NCBI GenBank assembly: GCA_009773645.1
Contig: WSYB01000007.1
Coordinates: 93,402 to 157,401 of the forward strand
Direction: 5' to 3'
Origin: Geobacteraceae bacterium
GTDB lineage: Bacteria > Desulfobacterota > Desulfuromonadia > Geobacterales > Geobacteraceae
DNA length: 64,000 bases
The position numbers were made by a program, and so were the translations under genes. Of the stretch, positions 27,101 through 35,545 are shown one piece after another. The first letter of the stretch is position 1, and each line of letters begins with the position of its first letter. Below the pieces are notes generated by a model, which saw nothing but the letters and a program-made list of their open reading frames with translations, did no database searches and had not been told where the DNA came from.

Positions 27101-28414
27101 AACCGTCGCAGGTCTCTCCTTCAGGACCGGCATATATAGCACCCTGCCGCGCCCGTTGTCCATGCGCTGATCGTAAATCCGCTTGCCGATATGGGCAAGG
27201 GTCCCTTCTCCCCACCAGTTGCCGATGGCCCTGAATTCTCCATTCCCTGCGTTGTAGAGGTCGTAGGTGCCGTTGGAAAAAAGGATGTTCCCCCAGGCCA
27301 CACTGTTCCCTTCCTCCACCTGCAACCCGATCTTGCCGTTCTGTGCTATCTCATTGCCATTGGCTTTCACCCTGGACCTGGCAAGCAACAGGCCGTAATC
27401 GGTATTTTTCAAAATGCGATTGAGGGAAACGGCCCCTTCGCATCCCGTGAGGCTCGCGCCACTGCCGTTCAGGGTAAAGCTGTTCCCCACGATCTTCACC
27501 CGGGAATTTTCAGCGGCCACGGCCTCGAAGTCGTTTCCGTACAGGGTGCTGCCGGCCAGATAAAGGGAGGTTCTCACGGCAGAGATACCCTTGCGGTTGC
27601 TGGAAAAACTGGCATCACGTATGTCGGCCTCGCAGTCGAAAAGGGAGAGGCCGATGGCGCAATTGCTGGCCCCGCAGCCGACCATGACCAGAAGGGAGTC
27701 CTGCAGCCTGGCACCGGTGCGGCATTTGACGAATAATGTGTTTTTCATGGTGATATGGGCAAAGGAGGCGTCAAGCCCCGTTTCGGCGCCTTCCACCCGG
27801 CAGTGCTCAAGGAGGTTCTTCTTCTCGCTGGCCAGGAGAACGATGCCCTGCCAGTCCCCCGCCTGGGGCTCTTCGAAGTTCGACGCGAAGAGCACCGGCT
27901 TCTCATTTGAGCCGTTTGCCTGGATCCGCCCCTGCACCAGAAGGACGCCGCCGGACCCGCTGTCCGCCGGGCCGGCTCGGAATCTGACCACGGTCCCTGC
28001 CTCAATGGTCAGGGTGGCCTGGGGTGCAACGGTAACGCTCCCCTCCACCAGCACCTCTCCATGCCAGGTGACATCCTCGGTCAGCGTTTCATCCCGGTAA
28101 GATATGTCCGGGGGCACGGTTGGGGCAATGACGTTCCTCGACTCCACTTCGTCACTCCGGGAGTCCTGCCTTGATTGGGGCGGCGCCGGTTTAGACGGCG
28201 CGGGAGGAAGAATGGGGGAATTATCCGCAGGCTTTTCGGGCGGGGCTTCCTTGATGGCCGGCTTGACCGTCTCCGTTGGTACCGTGACCTTTATGATCTC
28301 CGGGCTGAGGAGTTGCCCGCCCAGGAGCCCTTTGCCGCACCCGGACAGCGCAAGCACGGCGACAACCGGCACAAGCCTCAGAAACCGGACCTTTATGAGA
28401 GTGTTACGATGCAT
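27095..28414 (-). CDS. Right-handed parallel beta-helix lipoprotein (NosD-like repeats)
   Basis: 439 residues. Lipobox LALSGC (Cys at about 26), a Pro/Lys-rich linker to about residue 100, then a parallel beta-helix built of irregular rungs such as TLTIEAGTVVRFRAG, GNSFTLNGSGASLTG and GNEIAQNGKIGLQVEEGN. Such helices often bind or cut carbohydrates, but no catalytic motif can be named. Its ATG lies inside the end of the GGDEF gene (11-base overlap), so it is probably translated with it. Confidence 0.8.
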   Translation of the reverse strand: MHRNTLIKVRFLRLVPVVAVLALSGCGKGLLGGQLLSPEIIKVTVPTETVKPAIKEAPPEKPADNSPILPPAPSKPAPPQSRQDSRSDEVESRNVIAPTVPPDISYRDETLTEDVTWHGEVLVEGSVTVAPQATLTIEAGTVVRFRAGPADSGSGGVLLVQGRIQANGSNEKPVLFASNFEEPQAGDWQGIVLLASEKKNLLEHCRVEGAETGLDASFAHITMKNTLFVKCRTGARLQDSLLVMVGCGASNCAIGLSLFDCEADIRDASFSSNRKGISAVRTSLYLAGSTLYGNDFEAVAAENSRVKIVGNSFTLNGSGASLTGCEGAVSLNRILKNTDYGLLLARSRVKANGNEIAQNGKIGLQVEEGNSVAWGNILFSNGTYDLYNAGNGEFRAIGNWWGEGTLAHIGKRIYDQRMDNGRGRVLYMPVLKERPATVQ

Positions 28415-29489
28415 AACCGTCGCGGCTCCCGGCCACTAAATCCTCCTTGACGAAATATACCCGGTTTTTCCCCGTCTCCTTGGCTTTATACAGGAGCTTG
28501 TCCACCACACGGAACAGGTCGTCCATACCGTCGCCGTTTGCGGGATAGCTGGCCACGCCGACGCTTACCGTAACCCCTTGGCCGGCTATCTCGCGCAGGA
28601 CTCCCGCGGTCTCGTTCGCCACGGTTTCACGAAGCCGCTCGGCCACCTGCAGGGCGCATTCCAGCCCGGTCTCGGGCAACAGCAAGATGAACTCCTCGCC
28701 GCCGTAACGGAAGGCAAAGTCAGCCCTGCGCAAAGTTCTGGTGATGATTTCACCTATAGCCACCAGCACCTGGTCGCCGTTGAAATGGCCGTGGGTATCA
28801 TTAAATTTCTTGAAGTCATCCACATCCATCATGATAATGGAGAGGGGCTTCAGGTAACGCTTTGCCCTCCCGATTTCCTGGCTGGAGATCTGCAGGAAAT
28901 AGCGTTGGTTATGAAGCCCCGTCAGGGAGTCGGTAATTGCCATGAGCCTGGTTTTGTTGTGCAGCTTGGCGTTATAGATGGCCATGGCCGCAAAGGAGGA
29001 GAGCACGGAAATCAGCTTCATCTTTTCCCGGTCGAACAGCCGCGGCACGAAATCATCCAGGTAGAGCACCCCCACTATCTGCTTGTGCACCGCGAGGGGG
29101 ACGCAGATCAGGGACTTTATCCCCTCCCTGACGGCAATAGGATTATTGAAAAAGGAGGCCGCGCCGGTATCTTCGACGAAAAAAATCTCCCCCGCCGCAA
29201 GGACCTGTTCGGTCAAACCTCCCGACGTAAGCTCCCAGCGCTCTGTTTTGATGAAGTCGGCGGAGAGGCCGGCATGGGCATGGAGGGATAGTTCCTTTTT
29301 CCGGTCGTCATAGAGGGCCACGCTTCCCGCGGGGGTCTCGGCAAAATGCATGGCGCTCGTCAGGATGGCCTGAAGCAGGGTATCCAGGTCAAGGGTCGAG
29401 ACCACCGTTCTAGCCACTTCAATGAGCTCTCTGAGCGCCTGCACCTGGCTATGGAGGGACTCCTTGTCACACGTTTCGCACCGATCCAT
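28404..29489 (-). CDS. GAF-GGDEF diguanylate cyclase
   Basis: 361 residues, soluble. GAF domain at about 25-165 and GGDEF domain at about 195-355. The active site is intact as RYGGEEFILLLPE, with an RRAD inhibitory site five residues upstream, so product feedback by cyclic di-GMP is likely. Two cysteines (CETC) near the N-terminus could bind a metal or sense redox (inference). GGAG stands five bases before the ATG. It overlaps the beta-helix lipoprotein gene. Confidence 0.9.
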   Translation of the reverse strand: MDRCETCDKESLHSQVQALRELIEVARTVVSTLDLDTLLQAILTSAMHFAETPAGSVALYDDRKKELSLHAHAGLSADFIKTERWELTSGGLTEQVLAAGEIFFVEDTGAASFFNNPIAVREGIKSLICVPLAVHKQIVGVLYLDDFVPRLFDREKMKLISVLSSFAAMAIYNAKLHNKTRLMAITDSLTGLHNQRYFLQISSQEIGRAKRYLKPLSIIMMDVDDFKKFNDTHGHFNGDQVLVAIGEIITRTLRRADFAFRYGGEEFILLLPETGLECALQVAERLRETVANETAGVLREIAGQGVTVSVGVASYPANGDGMDDLFRVVDKLLYKAKETGKNRVYFVKEDLVAGSRDGYAS

Positions 29490-29519
29490 AAAAACTCCGT
29501 CAATTGAGACAATCCGTTG

Positions 29520-29548
29520 CTTGTATCACAAATAGCGGGCTTTGTAAA
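29520..29548 (-). promoter_or_regulatory. Candidate promoter of the diguanylate cyclase operon
   Basis: On the minus strand TTTACA (29543-29548), a 17-base spacer, then TACAAG (29520-29525) preceded by TGA like an extended -10. It lies about 30 bases before the GGDEF start codon. Confidence 0.4.
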
Positions 29549-29628
29549 TTGTGTATGCTCCCCCGTTTCCCCACTGTAACATATTGTCAAATCTTATCAG
29601 AGGGTTACAATTCTCATCATAAATTTTC

Positions 29629-29683
29629 TTGACAGCCCATACATGTTGTGGTTTATTTTCCCACGTGCCACAAAATATGGTGT
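29629..29683 (+). promoter_or_regulatory. nrdJ promoter with two NrdR-box-like sites
   Basis: TTGACA at 29629-29634 and TTTATT at 29652-29657 (17-base spacer). CCCATACATGTTGTGG (29636-29651) fills the spacer and CCACAAAATATGGTGT (29668-29683) lies just past the -10. The second matches the NrdR consensus ACACTATATATAGTGT at 12 of 16 positions, the first at about 10. They start 32 bases apart, the three-helical-turn spacing known for paired NrdR boxes. Repression of nrdJ by NrdR is inferred. Confidence 0.6.
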
Positions 29684-29721
29684 CGCACATATCAAATTCC
29701 ATAGCGAACCAAGGAGAAACC

Positions 29722-31959
29722 GTGACAATGGAACAGGCCAAGAGTAAGGGAAGTATCCCCGGATTATCGAAAAACGCGGCTACCGTCCTCGAGAAGCGTT
29801 ATCTGAGGAGGGACAAGGACGGAAACGTGCTTGAAACCCCTGCCGACATGTTCCGGCGCGTGGCCGTCACCATCGCCGCCGCCGATAAGAATTTCAACAG
29901 CAACGCCGACACGGCTCCCCTGGCCGACACCTTCTACAAATTGATGACCGGCTTCGAGTTCCTCCCCAACTCCCCCACCCTGATGAATGCCGGGCGCGAG
30001 CTGGGGCAGCTCTCCGCCTGTTTCGTCCTCCCCGTCGGGGACTCCATGGAGGAGATCTTCGAGTCGGTCAAGCATACGGCCCTCATCCACAAGTCCGGGG
30101 GAGGCACCGGCTTCTCCTTCTCGCGGCTGCGTCCGGCCAACGACGTGGTCATGTCCACCACCGGCATATCCAGCGGCCCCCTCTCCTTCATGCGGGTGTT
30201 CGACGTGGCCACCGAGACCATCAAGCAGGGGGGGACCCGGCGTGGCGCCAACATGGGGATCCTGCGGGTGGACCACCCGGACATCATGGATTTCATCATG
30301 TGCAAGGCCGACCAGAAGCACCTGAACAACTTCAACATCTCCGTGGGGCTGACCGAGGCCTTCATGAAGGCGGTGGACGCCGACAAGGATTACGAGATCA
30401 TCAACCCGCGGAGCGGCGAAGTGGCCAGGACCATGAACGCCCGCAAGGTGTTCAGCAGGATCGTCAAGCAGGCGTGGGAGAACGGCGAGCCGGGGATCAT
30501 CTTCCTGGACCGCCTGAACCGGGACAACCCCACCCCGGCCATCGGGGAGATCGAGTCCACCAACCCCTGCGGCGAGCAGCCGCTCCTCCCCTACGAGTCA
30601 TGCAACCTGGGCTCCATCAACCTGGGAAAGATGGTGAAGGGAGGGGATGTCAACTGGCAGAAGCTAAAGGAGGTCGTCAGACTGGCGGTCCACTTCCTGG
30701 ACAACGTGATAGAGGTGAACAACTACCCCCTGCCGCAGATTGCGGAGATGACCAAGGGAAACCGCAAGATCGGGTTGGGCGTCATGGGGTGGGCGGACAT
30801 GCTGATCCTCCTGGGGCTGCCTTACAACTCCGAACAGGCCATTGCCCTCGGCGAAAAGGTGATGCGGTTCATCAACGACGAGGGACACGCCGCCTCCCGG
30901 GAGCTGGCCAAGGTGCGGGGCCCCTTCCCCAACTTCAAGGGGTCCGTCTACGACAAGCCGGGAAAAGACCCCATGAGGAATGCCACGGTCACCACCATCG
31001 CGCCCACCGGCACCATCTCCATCATCGCCAACGCCTCATCAGGCGTGGAGCCGCTCTTCGCGGTCTCGTTCGTGCGTCAGGTCATGGACAAGAACATCCT
31101 CATCGAGGTTAACCCGATCTTTGAAAAGATCGCCACGGAGAAGGGGTTCTATTCCGAAGAGCTCATGCAGCGGATCGCCGAACACGGCACCGTCCAGGAC
31201 ATCGCGGATATCCCCGAAGAAGTCCGCAGCGTCTTCGTCACCGCCCACGACATCACCCCCGAGACCCACATCGAGATGCAGGCATCCTTCCAGAAGCATA
31301 CCGACAACGCTGTCTCCAAGACCGTCAACTTCCCCAACAGCGCTACCTTTGACGACGTGGAAAAGGTCTACCGCCTCGCCTACGAGCTGGACTGCAAAGG
31401 GGTCACCATCTACCGGGACGGCTCCCGTGACGAGCAGGTCCTCTCCACCGGCAAGAAGGAGGAAAAGTCAGCCCCTGCTCCCGCCTTCGAAGAGAAACAC
31501 GCTATCAAACGGGACCGCCCCAAGGCGTTGAAAGGGTGGACCTACCAGATGCAGACCGGCTGCGGCCCGCTCTACGTCACCATCAACGAAGACAAGAGCG
31601 GACTGTTCGAGCTCTTCACCACCATGGGGAAAGCCGGCGGGTGCGCCGCCTCCCAGTGCGAAGCGATCGGCCGCATGGTATCGCTCGCCTGGCGCAGCGG
31701 CGTCCAGGCGCGGCAGGTGATCAAGCAGCTCCTGGGGATATCGTGTCACGCCCCGTCCGGCTTCGGCGACAACAAGGTGCTCTCCTGCGCCGACGCGGTA
31801 GCCAAGGCGATCCAGTCGCACGTAATGGCAAGCGGCATTGACATCGACATGGAGAAGTCCGGCGTCGACCGGGGCGCCTGCCCCGAATGCGGCGGGGTGG
31901 TCGAGCACGAGGGTGGGTGCGCGGTCTGCCGGGTGTGCGGATACAGCGAATGCGCTTAA
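29722..31959 (+). CDS. nrdJ: Adenosylcobalamin-dependent ribonucleotide reductase, class II
   Basis: 745 residues. It reduces ribonucleotides to deoxyribonucleotides without oxygen. Visible: ATP-cone-like N-terminus, SACFVLPVGDSM with a redox cysteine, ESTNPCGEQPLLPYESCNLG with the radical-site Asn-Cys-Glu, APTGTISIIANASSG, and a cysteine-rich C-terminus (ACPECGG, CAVCRVCGYSEC) that reduces the active site. The start is read as GTG at 29722, five bases after AAGGAG; the ATG at 29728 is the alternative. No cobalamin riboswitch is seen; NrdR-like boxes cover the promoter. Followed by a terminator. Confidence 0.95.
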   Translation: MTMEQAKSKGSIPGLSKNAATVLEKRYLRRDKDGNVLETPADMFRRVAVTIAAADKNFNSNADTAPLADTFYKLMTGFEFLPNSPTLMNAGRELGQLSACFVLPVGDSMEEIFESVKHTALIHKSGGGTGFSFSRLRPANDVVMSTTGISSGPLSFMRVFDVATETIKQGGTRRGANMGILRVDHPDIMDFIMCKADQKHLNNFNISVGLTEAFMKAVDADKDYEIINPRSGEVARTMNARKVFSRIVKQAWENGEPGIIFLDRLNRDNPTPAIGEIESTNPCGEQPLLPYESCNLGSINLGKMVKGGDVNWQKLKEVVRLAVHFLDNVIEVNNYPLPQIAEMTKGNRKIGLGVMGWADMLILLGLPYNSEQAIALGEKVMRFINDEGHAASRELAKVRGPFPNFKGSVYDKPGKDPMRNATVTTIAPTGTISIIANASSGVEPLFAVSFVRQVMDKNILIEVNPIFEKIATEKGFYSEELMQRIAEHGTVQDIADIPEEVRSVFVTAHDITPETHIEMQASFQKHTDNAVSKTVNFPNSATFDDVEKVYRLAYELDCKGVTIYRDGSRDEQVLSTGKKEEKSAPAPAFEEKHAIKRDRPKALKGWTYQMQTGCGPLYVTINEDKSGLFELFTTMGKAGGCAASQCEAIGRMVSLAWRSGVQARQVIKQLLGISCHAPSGFGDNKVLSCADAVAKAIQSHVMASGIDIDMEKSGVDRGACPECGGVVEHEGGCAVCRVCGYSECA

Positions 31960-31981
31960 GGTTGTAATGCGAGGTCATGGA

Positions 31982-32007
31982 GGCCCGCTGCGAAGCGGGC
32001 CTTTTTT
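31982..32007 (+). terminator. Rho-independent terminator after nrdJ
   Basis: Perfect eight-base stem GGCCCGCT / AGCGGGCC, loop GCGA, then six T, 22 bases past the nrdJ stop. Confidence 0.88.
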
Positions 32008-32060
32008 CGGGCCGAATTCTGGATTAACACGAACCAATGCGCGTAAAATAAGAAGGCACT

Positions 32061-32561
32061 ATGGCAATGGAAAACGACCGGGAACCGTTCCGGCGCTTTG
32101 TGGAGATAATCGAGCAGAGCGGTGTCCAGTTCCTCCTTCACGAGCACCAGGCAACGCGGACAATGGAAGACGCGGCGCAGAACCTCTCGTTCGACGTGGC
32201 GCGGATCGTCAAGACCGTGGCCTTCCGCACCCGGAGCGGCGGGATCGTCCTGGCGGCGGTGCGGGGGATCAGAAGGGTGGACTACGCCCGGCTCGCAGCC
32301 CTTGTGGGAGTCAACCGGCGAGACCTGGCGGCACTGGCGCCGGATGAGGTGCAGGAGCACCTCGGAGTCGAGCCGGGAAGCGTCTCGCCGCTTCCACTGC
32401 GGGACGATGCCGTTGTCGTAATCGACGATGATGTGCTGACAATCCTGCCGACGCTGTACTGCGGCATCGGCCGTTCCGACCGGACCCTGGAGATAGCCCC
32501 TGCCGATCTCGTTCGGTTGACGAACGGGCGGGTCGGCGGGTTTTCGCGGGAGAGAACGTAA
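32061..32561 (+). CDS. YbaK/aminoacyl-tRNA deacylase domain protein
   Basis: 166 residues, single YbaK-like domain: FLLHEHQATRTMEDAAQ, then RIVKTVAFRTRSGGIVLAAVRG with the family's conserved lysine, and the C-terminal GRSDRTLEIAPADLVRLT. Members deacylate mischarged tRNAs (Cys-tRNA-Pro and similar) or are uncharacterised relatives. AGAAGG stands four bases before the ATG. It is the last conserved gene before the accessory island. Confidence 0.85.
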   Translation: MAMENDREPFRRFVEIIEQSGVQFLLHEHQATRTMEDAAQNLSFDVARIVKTVAFRTRSGGIVLAAVRGIRRVDYARLAALVGVNRRDLAALAPDEVQEHLGVEPGSVSPLPLRDDAVVVIDDDVLTILPTLYCGIGRSDRTLEIAPADLVRLTNGRVGGFSRERT

Positions 32562-32718
32562 TAAATACGTGAGCAAGCCCCCCTTTCTTCTCTTGCCCGA
32601 CGGAAACAGAGATGCTATAAACGCCACAAAATATATTATATTTTCTTATGCTCCATCTCCGCTTTCAAGTTTATGCGATATTCGAGATAGTGCGTTCAAA
32701 TCCGGACAGGGTGGAGAA

Positions 32719-32979
32719 ATGATAAAGCACCATGATCTTCAAGAGGTCAGGTTCGAAGGGGATACCCTGATCCTGAGAGTGGACGGCACGGAGCGCTGCT
32801 TCCCCTTGGCCGAAGTTTCCCCCAGGCTGTATGCCGCATCCAGCGTCGAACGCGAGAAATTCGAAATCTCCCCATCCGGTTACGGCATCCACTGGCCGCT
32901 TGTTGATGAAGACCTTTCGATTGATGGAATCCTCGGCATCAGGCATGCTCCTTCCTTTTCCAAGGAGGATGCTGCGTGA
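32719..32979 (+). CDS. DUF2442 family protein
   Basis: 86 residues, starting MIKHHDLQEVRFEGDTLIL. The pattern RCFPLAEVSPRLYAASSVER and WPLVDEDLSIDGIL is typical of DUF2442, a small family often paired with DUF4160 proteins in toxin-antitoxin-like loci. No DUF4160 partner is visible here. The ATG at 32719 is chosen over the open frame's earlier ATG at 32569 because the domain begins there and GGAG is just upstream. Confidence 0.7.
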   Translation: MIKHHDLQEVRFEGDTLILRVDGTERCFPLAEVSPRLYAASSVEREKFEISPSGYGIHWPLVDEDLSIDGILGIRHAPSFSKEDAA

Positions 32980-33155
32980 ATTCGGGACGGTCTCCAGATT
33001 TCATTCAAATCCGGCTGCACGAAACGGATCAATGAATTGCGGATCACCCCCGGCCTTCCACTGTGGCAGCGAAACTATCACGAACGGCTATTCGCAACGA
33101 CGTGGAACCGCATGCCCTGCGTGACTACATCCAGAACAACCCGGCACCTATAGTT
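32980..33155 (+). pseudogene. Remnant of a REP-associated (Y1-type) transposase
   Basis: In one frame from 32998: ISFKSGCTKRINELRITPG then LPLWQRNYHER; after a one-base loss near 33088 the reading continues IRNDVEPHALRDYIQNNPA. Together this is the C-terminal part of a RAYT/TnpA_REP transposase. The piece before 32998 (GTVSR) needs another shift. The N-terminal half with the HUH motif is absent, so the copy is dead. Confidence 0.7.
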
Positions 33156-33247
33156 GCGACGTATTTTGTCACATGTATGTGCTATTGTCTGATGCAACCC
33201 AATAAAGGGTTCATGCACATGTTTCGATTCTTTTGGAGGATACGTTC

Positions 33248-34114
33248 GTGAAACAGACAAAACTATTTCGCCCCCCTGCGTTACCGGTAGACGATTCGAT
33301 GATCATCGAAGGGGACTCCCTATATGCGGTCGGCCGTCTTCCTTCCGATTTCTTTCAGTGCGTGGTTACCTCCCCCCCCTACTGGGGGCTTCGCGACTAC
33401 GAGATTGACGGCCAGATAGGGCTGGAACCGACCCTCGACCAGTTTCTCTCCCATCTCGTCACCATCTTTTCCGAAGTCAAACGGGTCCTCCGAGATGACG
33501 GCACCCTCTGGCTGAACATCGGCGACAGCTACACGAGCGGCAATCGTGGCTACCGCGCTCCAGACAAGAAAAATCCGGCACGCACCATGAGCGTCCGCCC
33601 CGATACGCCGGAAGGGCTCAAACCGAAGGACCTGATCGGGGTGCCGTGGCGACTCGCTCTGGAGCTGCAGAAGAACGGCTGGTATCTCCGCAGCGACATC
33701 GTCTGGAACAAGCCCAACGCCATGCCGGAGAGCGTCAAGGACCGCCCGACCCGCTCCCACGAATATCTCTTCCTCTTCTCCAAATCCGAGCGTTATTTTT
33801 ACGATCACAAGGCAGTCCGGGAAGAGAACGGCCGCAACCGGCGCTCAGTCTGGAACGTCCACACACAGGGATTTCCCGGCGCCCATTTCGCCACCTTCCC
33901 GCCTAAACTCATCGAGCCCTGCGTACTTGCAGCAACAAAACCCGGTGATTTCGTTCTTGACCCATTCTTCGGCTCGGGAACGGTCGGTGTTGTCAGCAAC
34001 AATCTTGGCCGCAAGTATGTCGGTGTCGAATTGAACCCGGAATACATCTCCATCGCTTCGGATCGTCTCAGGACCGGCGAGAACAGAATTCTCAGACTGG
34101 CGGTGGGTCAATGA
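33248..34114 (+). CDS. DNA methyltransferase, beta class, probably N4-cytosine (XcyI/SmaI-type, CCCGGG)
   Basis: 288 residues. Motif order is beta-type: motif IV TSPPYWGLRDY near the N-terminus and SAM-binding DPFFGSGTVGVV near the C-terminus. TSPPY with the adjoining XcyI-type endonuclease gene suggests an m4C enzyme for CCCGGG. The start is GTG at 33248, eight bases after GGAGG; an in-frame TTG at 33233 overlaps the ribosome-binding site. It overlaps the endonuclease gene by four bases (ATGA). It looks intact, so it may now act as an orphan methylase. Confidence 0.85.
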   Translation: MKQTKLFRPPALPVDDSMIIEGDSLYAVGRLPSDFFQCVVTSPPYWGLRDYEIDGQIGLEPTLDQFLSHLVTIFSEVKRVLRDDGTLWLNIGDSYTSGNRGYRAPDKKNPARTMSVRPDTPEGLKPKDLIGVPWRLALELQKNGWYLRSDIVWNKPNAMPESVKDRPTRSHEYLFLFSKSERYFYDHKAVREENGRNRRSVWNVHTQGFPGAHFATFPPKLIEPCVLAATKPGDFVLDPFFGSGTVGVVSNNLGRKYVGVELNPEYISIASDRLRTGENRILRLAVGQ

Positions 34115-35112
34115 AAGAGTCATCCATCAATGTTCCAAGTCCGCAACTCCAGATCGACTTCTCTTTCGCCCTTGCGCAGATTCGCAGCCTCTATCTTCAA
34201 GACGCCCTGTTCGCCACCATCGAAACGATGGATCTTGCCATCGTTGACAGGGAGCTGAACAAGCATGTGCCGAAAAAATGCCTGAATGCCCTGGCGCGGC
34301 ACGGCCTCCGGGGAGAACTCCTCTTCCCGGTCCCGTCCGTTCTCGCGCATAACCCGCGTCTGCTCGGCTACTACCGGCGTCTGCTCGGCATCAGTCAGAA
34401 AGAATTTTTTTCTACTGAAACCGGCATAAGTCCCTTTAGAAGGATGGAAGACCAGGGGATTATCTCAAAATCGGTTCAGGAACGGTTGCACGAACTCTGC
34501 AGAGCCCTCATCTATGCTTCTTCTGAACTTCTGGAAGGAATCGGTGTGGATAGAGTGTCGAAGGAACTACTTGATGACCTAACCCTTCTCACGGTCGGTT
34601 CTCAACTCAAGGGTGGAGCCAATGTCAAGATTGGAGCAGCCGGGACCTTCAAGGTTTTCGAAATCATTCATGATATAGTCCGCCATGCAGCGGTCACTTC
34701 AAATCCGAAAGAAATCGAGATCAGGAACGCCGCGGGACGAAAGGTCCTCATCGAATTCGCTCCCGACCCAGACATTATTATTCGGGAAGAAATGGCAAAA
34801 GACAATTTTCGCAACATTATCGCAATAGAGGTGTAGGGAGGAAAAGACTTCTCCAACATCCACAACAGGATTGGAGAAGCTGAAAAGAGCCATCAGAAAG
34901 CACGGCTCACGGGGTATCATGAATGCTGGACGGTGGTTAACGTAGACAGGATCGACCTCCCCAAGGCTAGGAAAGAATCGCCATCGACCAATAGGTTTTA
35001 CTGCATTTCAAAGCTTCTTGATTTACAAAGTGAGGAATTTGAGGATTTCAGGAACAGGATTGTTTCGTTGACTGGCGTTCCCAATCAAAAAAAACGAGTT
35101 GTAAAGGTGTAG
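34111..35112 (+). pseudogene. XcyI-type restriction endonuclease gene with an amber codon at the catalytic lysine
   Basis: The frame runs 241 codons to TAG at 34834-34836, then stays open for 91 more to TAG at 35110. Both parts resemble RE_XcyI enzymes: PQLQIDFSFALAQIRSLYLQ and NPRLLGYYRRLLG before the stop, and KDFSNIHNRIGEAEKSHQ and ECWTVVNVDRIDLPK after it. The nuclease motif reads PDPDIII then IAIEV-stop-GGKD. In PD-(D/E)XK enzymes the residue after E-x is the catalytic lysine, so AAG appears changed to TAG. The rest is free of frameshifts, which suggests recent or maintained inactivation. Confidence 0.8.
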
Positions 35113-35148
35113 CGGCGAAACCATTTTCAATTCAATCGCAGAGGTGCC

Positions 35149-35409
35149 ATGGCCCTGACCAACAAACCGCTCGACCAACTCAACGAAGCTGACTTCCTGG
35201 GGCTCATCGAAAACAAGGTTCCGGAGAGCAAGACGCTCGACTACAAGGTCGACCTGAAATTTGGCGACAGGGACAAACGAGAGTTTCTCGCCGACATATG
35301 CGTCGTTCGCTAATACCGCCGGCGGACACCTCCTTATCGGCATCAAGGAGGAAGGTGGCATCCCTACCGCCCTGCCGGGCGTGGAGTTTAAGGAGCATAA
35401 GGGGACGTA
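35149..35409 (+). pseudogene. Truncated, frameshifted AlbA_2/Schlafen-type ATP-binding protein
   Basis: It starts MALTNKPLDQLNEADFLGLI and continues SKTLDYKVDLKFGDRDKREFLADIC; one extra base near 35302 forces a stop at 35311. The next frame continues SFANTAGGHLLIGIKEEGG to GVEF, then the gene breaks off at the hairpin repeat at 35398. The Schlafen-like AlbA_2 domain (GGHLLIGI) is clear. It lies directly after the broken endonuclease gene. Confidence 0.7.
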
Positions 35410-35520
35410 GTTGATTTGTTGACTAACTTTACTTCATCAACAAATCAACTACGTCCCCTAAGCCGTTCCCGTCCCCTAAGCCGTTCCTAAGCCGTTCTCC
35501 CCTAAGCCGTTCCGTTATCG
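35398..35520. repeat. 23-bp perfect inverted repeat followed by CCCCTAAGCCGTTCC tandem units
   Basis: AGGGGACGTAGTTGATTTGT... (35400-35422) pairs perfectly with 35437-35459 around a 14-base loop. After it, units of CCCCTAAGCCGTTC recur three to four times to 35520. A related GTCCCGTCCCCTTAAAG stretch stands at 37342. Hairpins of this AGGGGAC type are often mobilised by RAYT transposases, and a dead RAYT fragment lies 2.3 kb upstream. It has cut the AlbA_2 gene. Confidence 0.7.
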
Positions 35521-35545
35521 GGTGAAACCAGAACAGAGAGGTAAC

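Noticed and set aside
29490..29721. Cobalamin riboswitch before nrdJ
   Set aside because: The gap is too short and lacks the B12-box core; NrdR-like boxes and a promoter explain it better.
34834..34836. TAG as pyrrolysine codon in the endonuclease gene
   Set aside because: No pylT or pylS is visible, and a single nonsense mutation at a lysine codon is simpler; kept only as a remote option in the finding.
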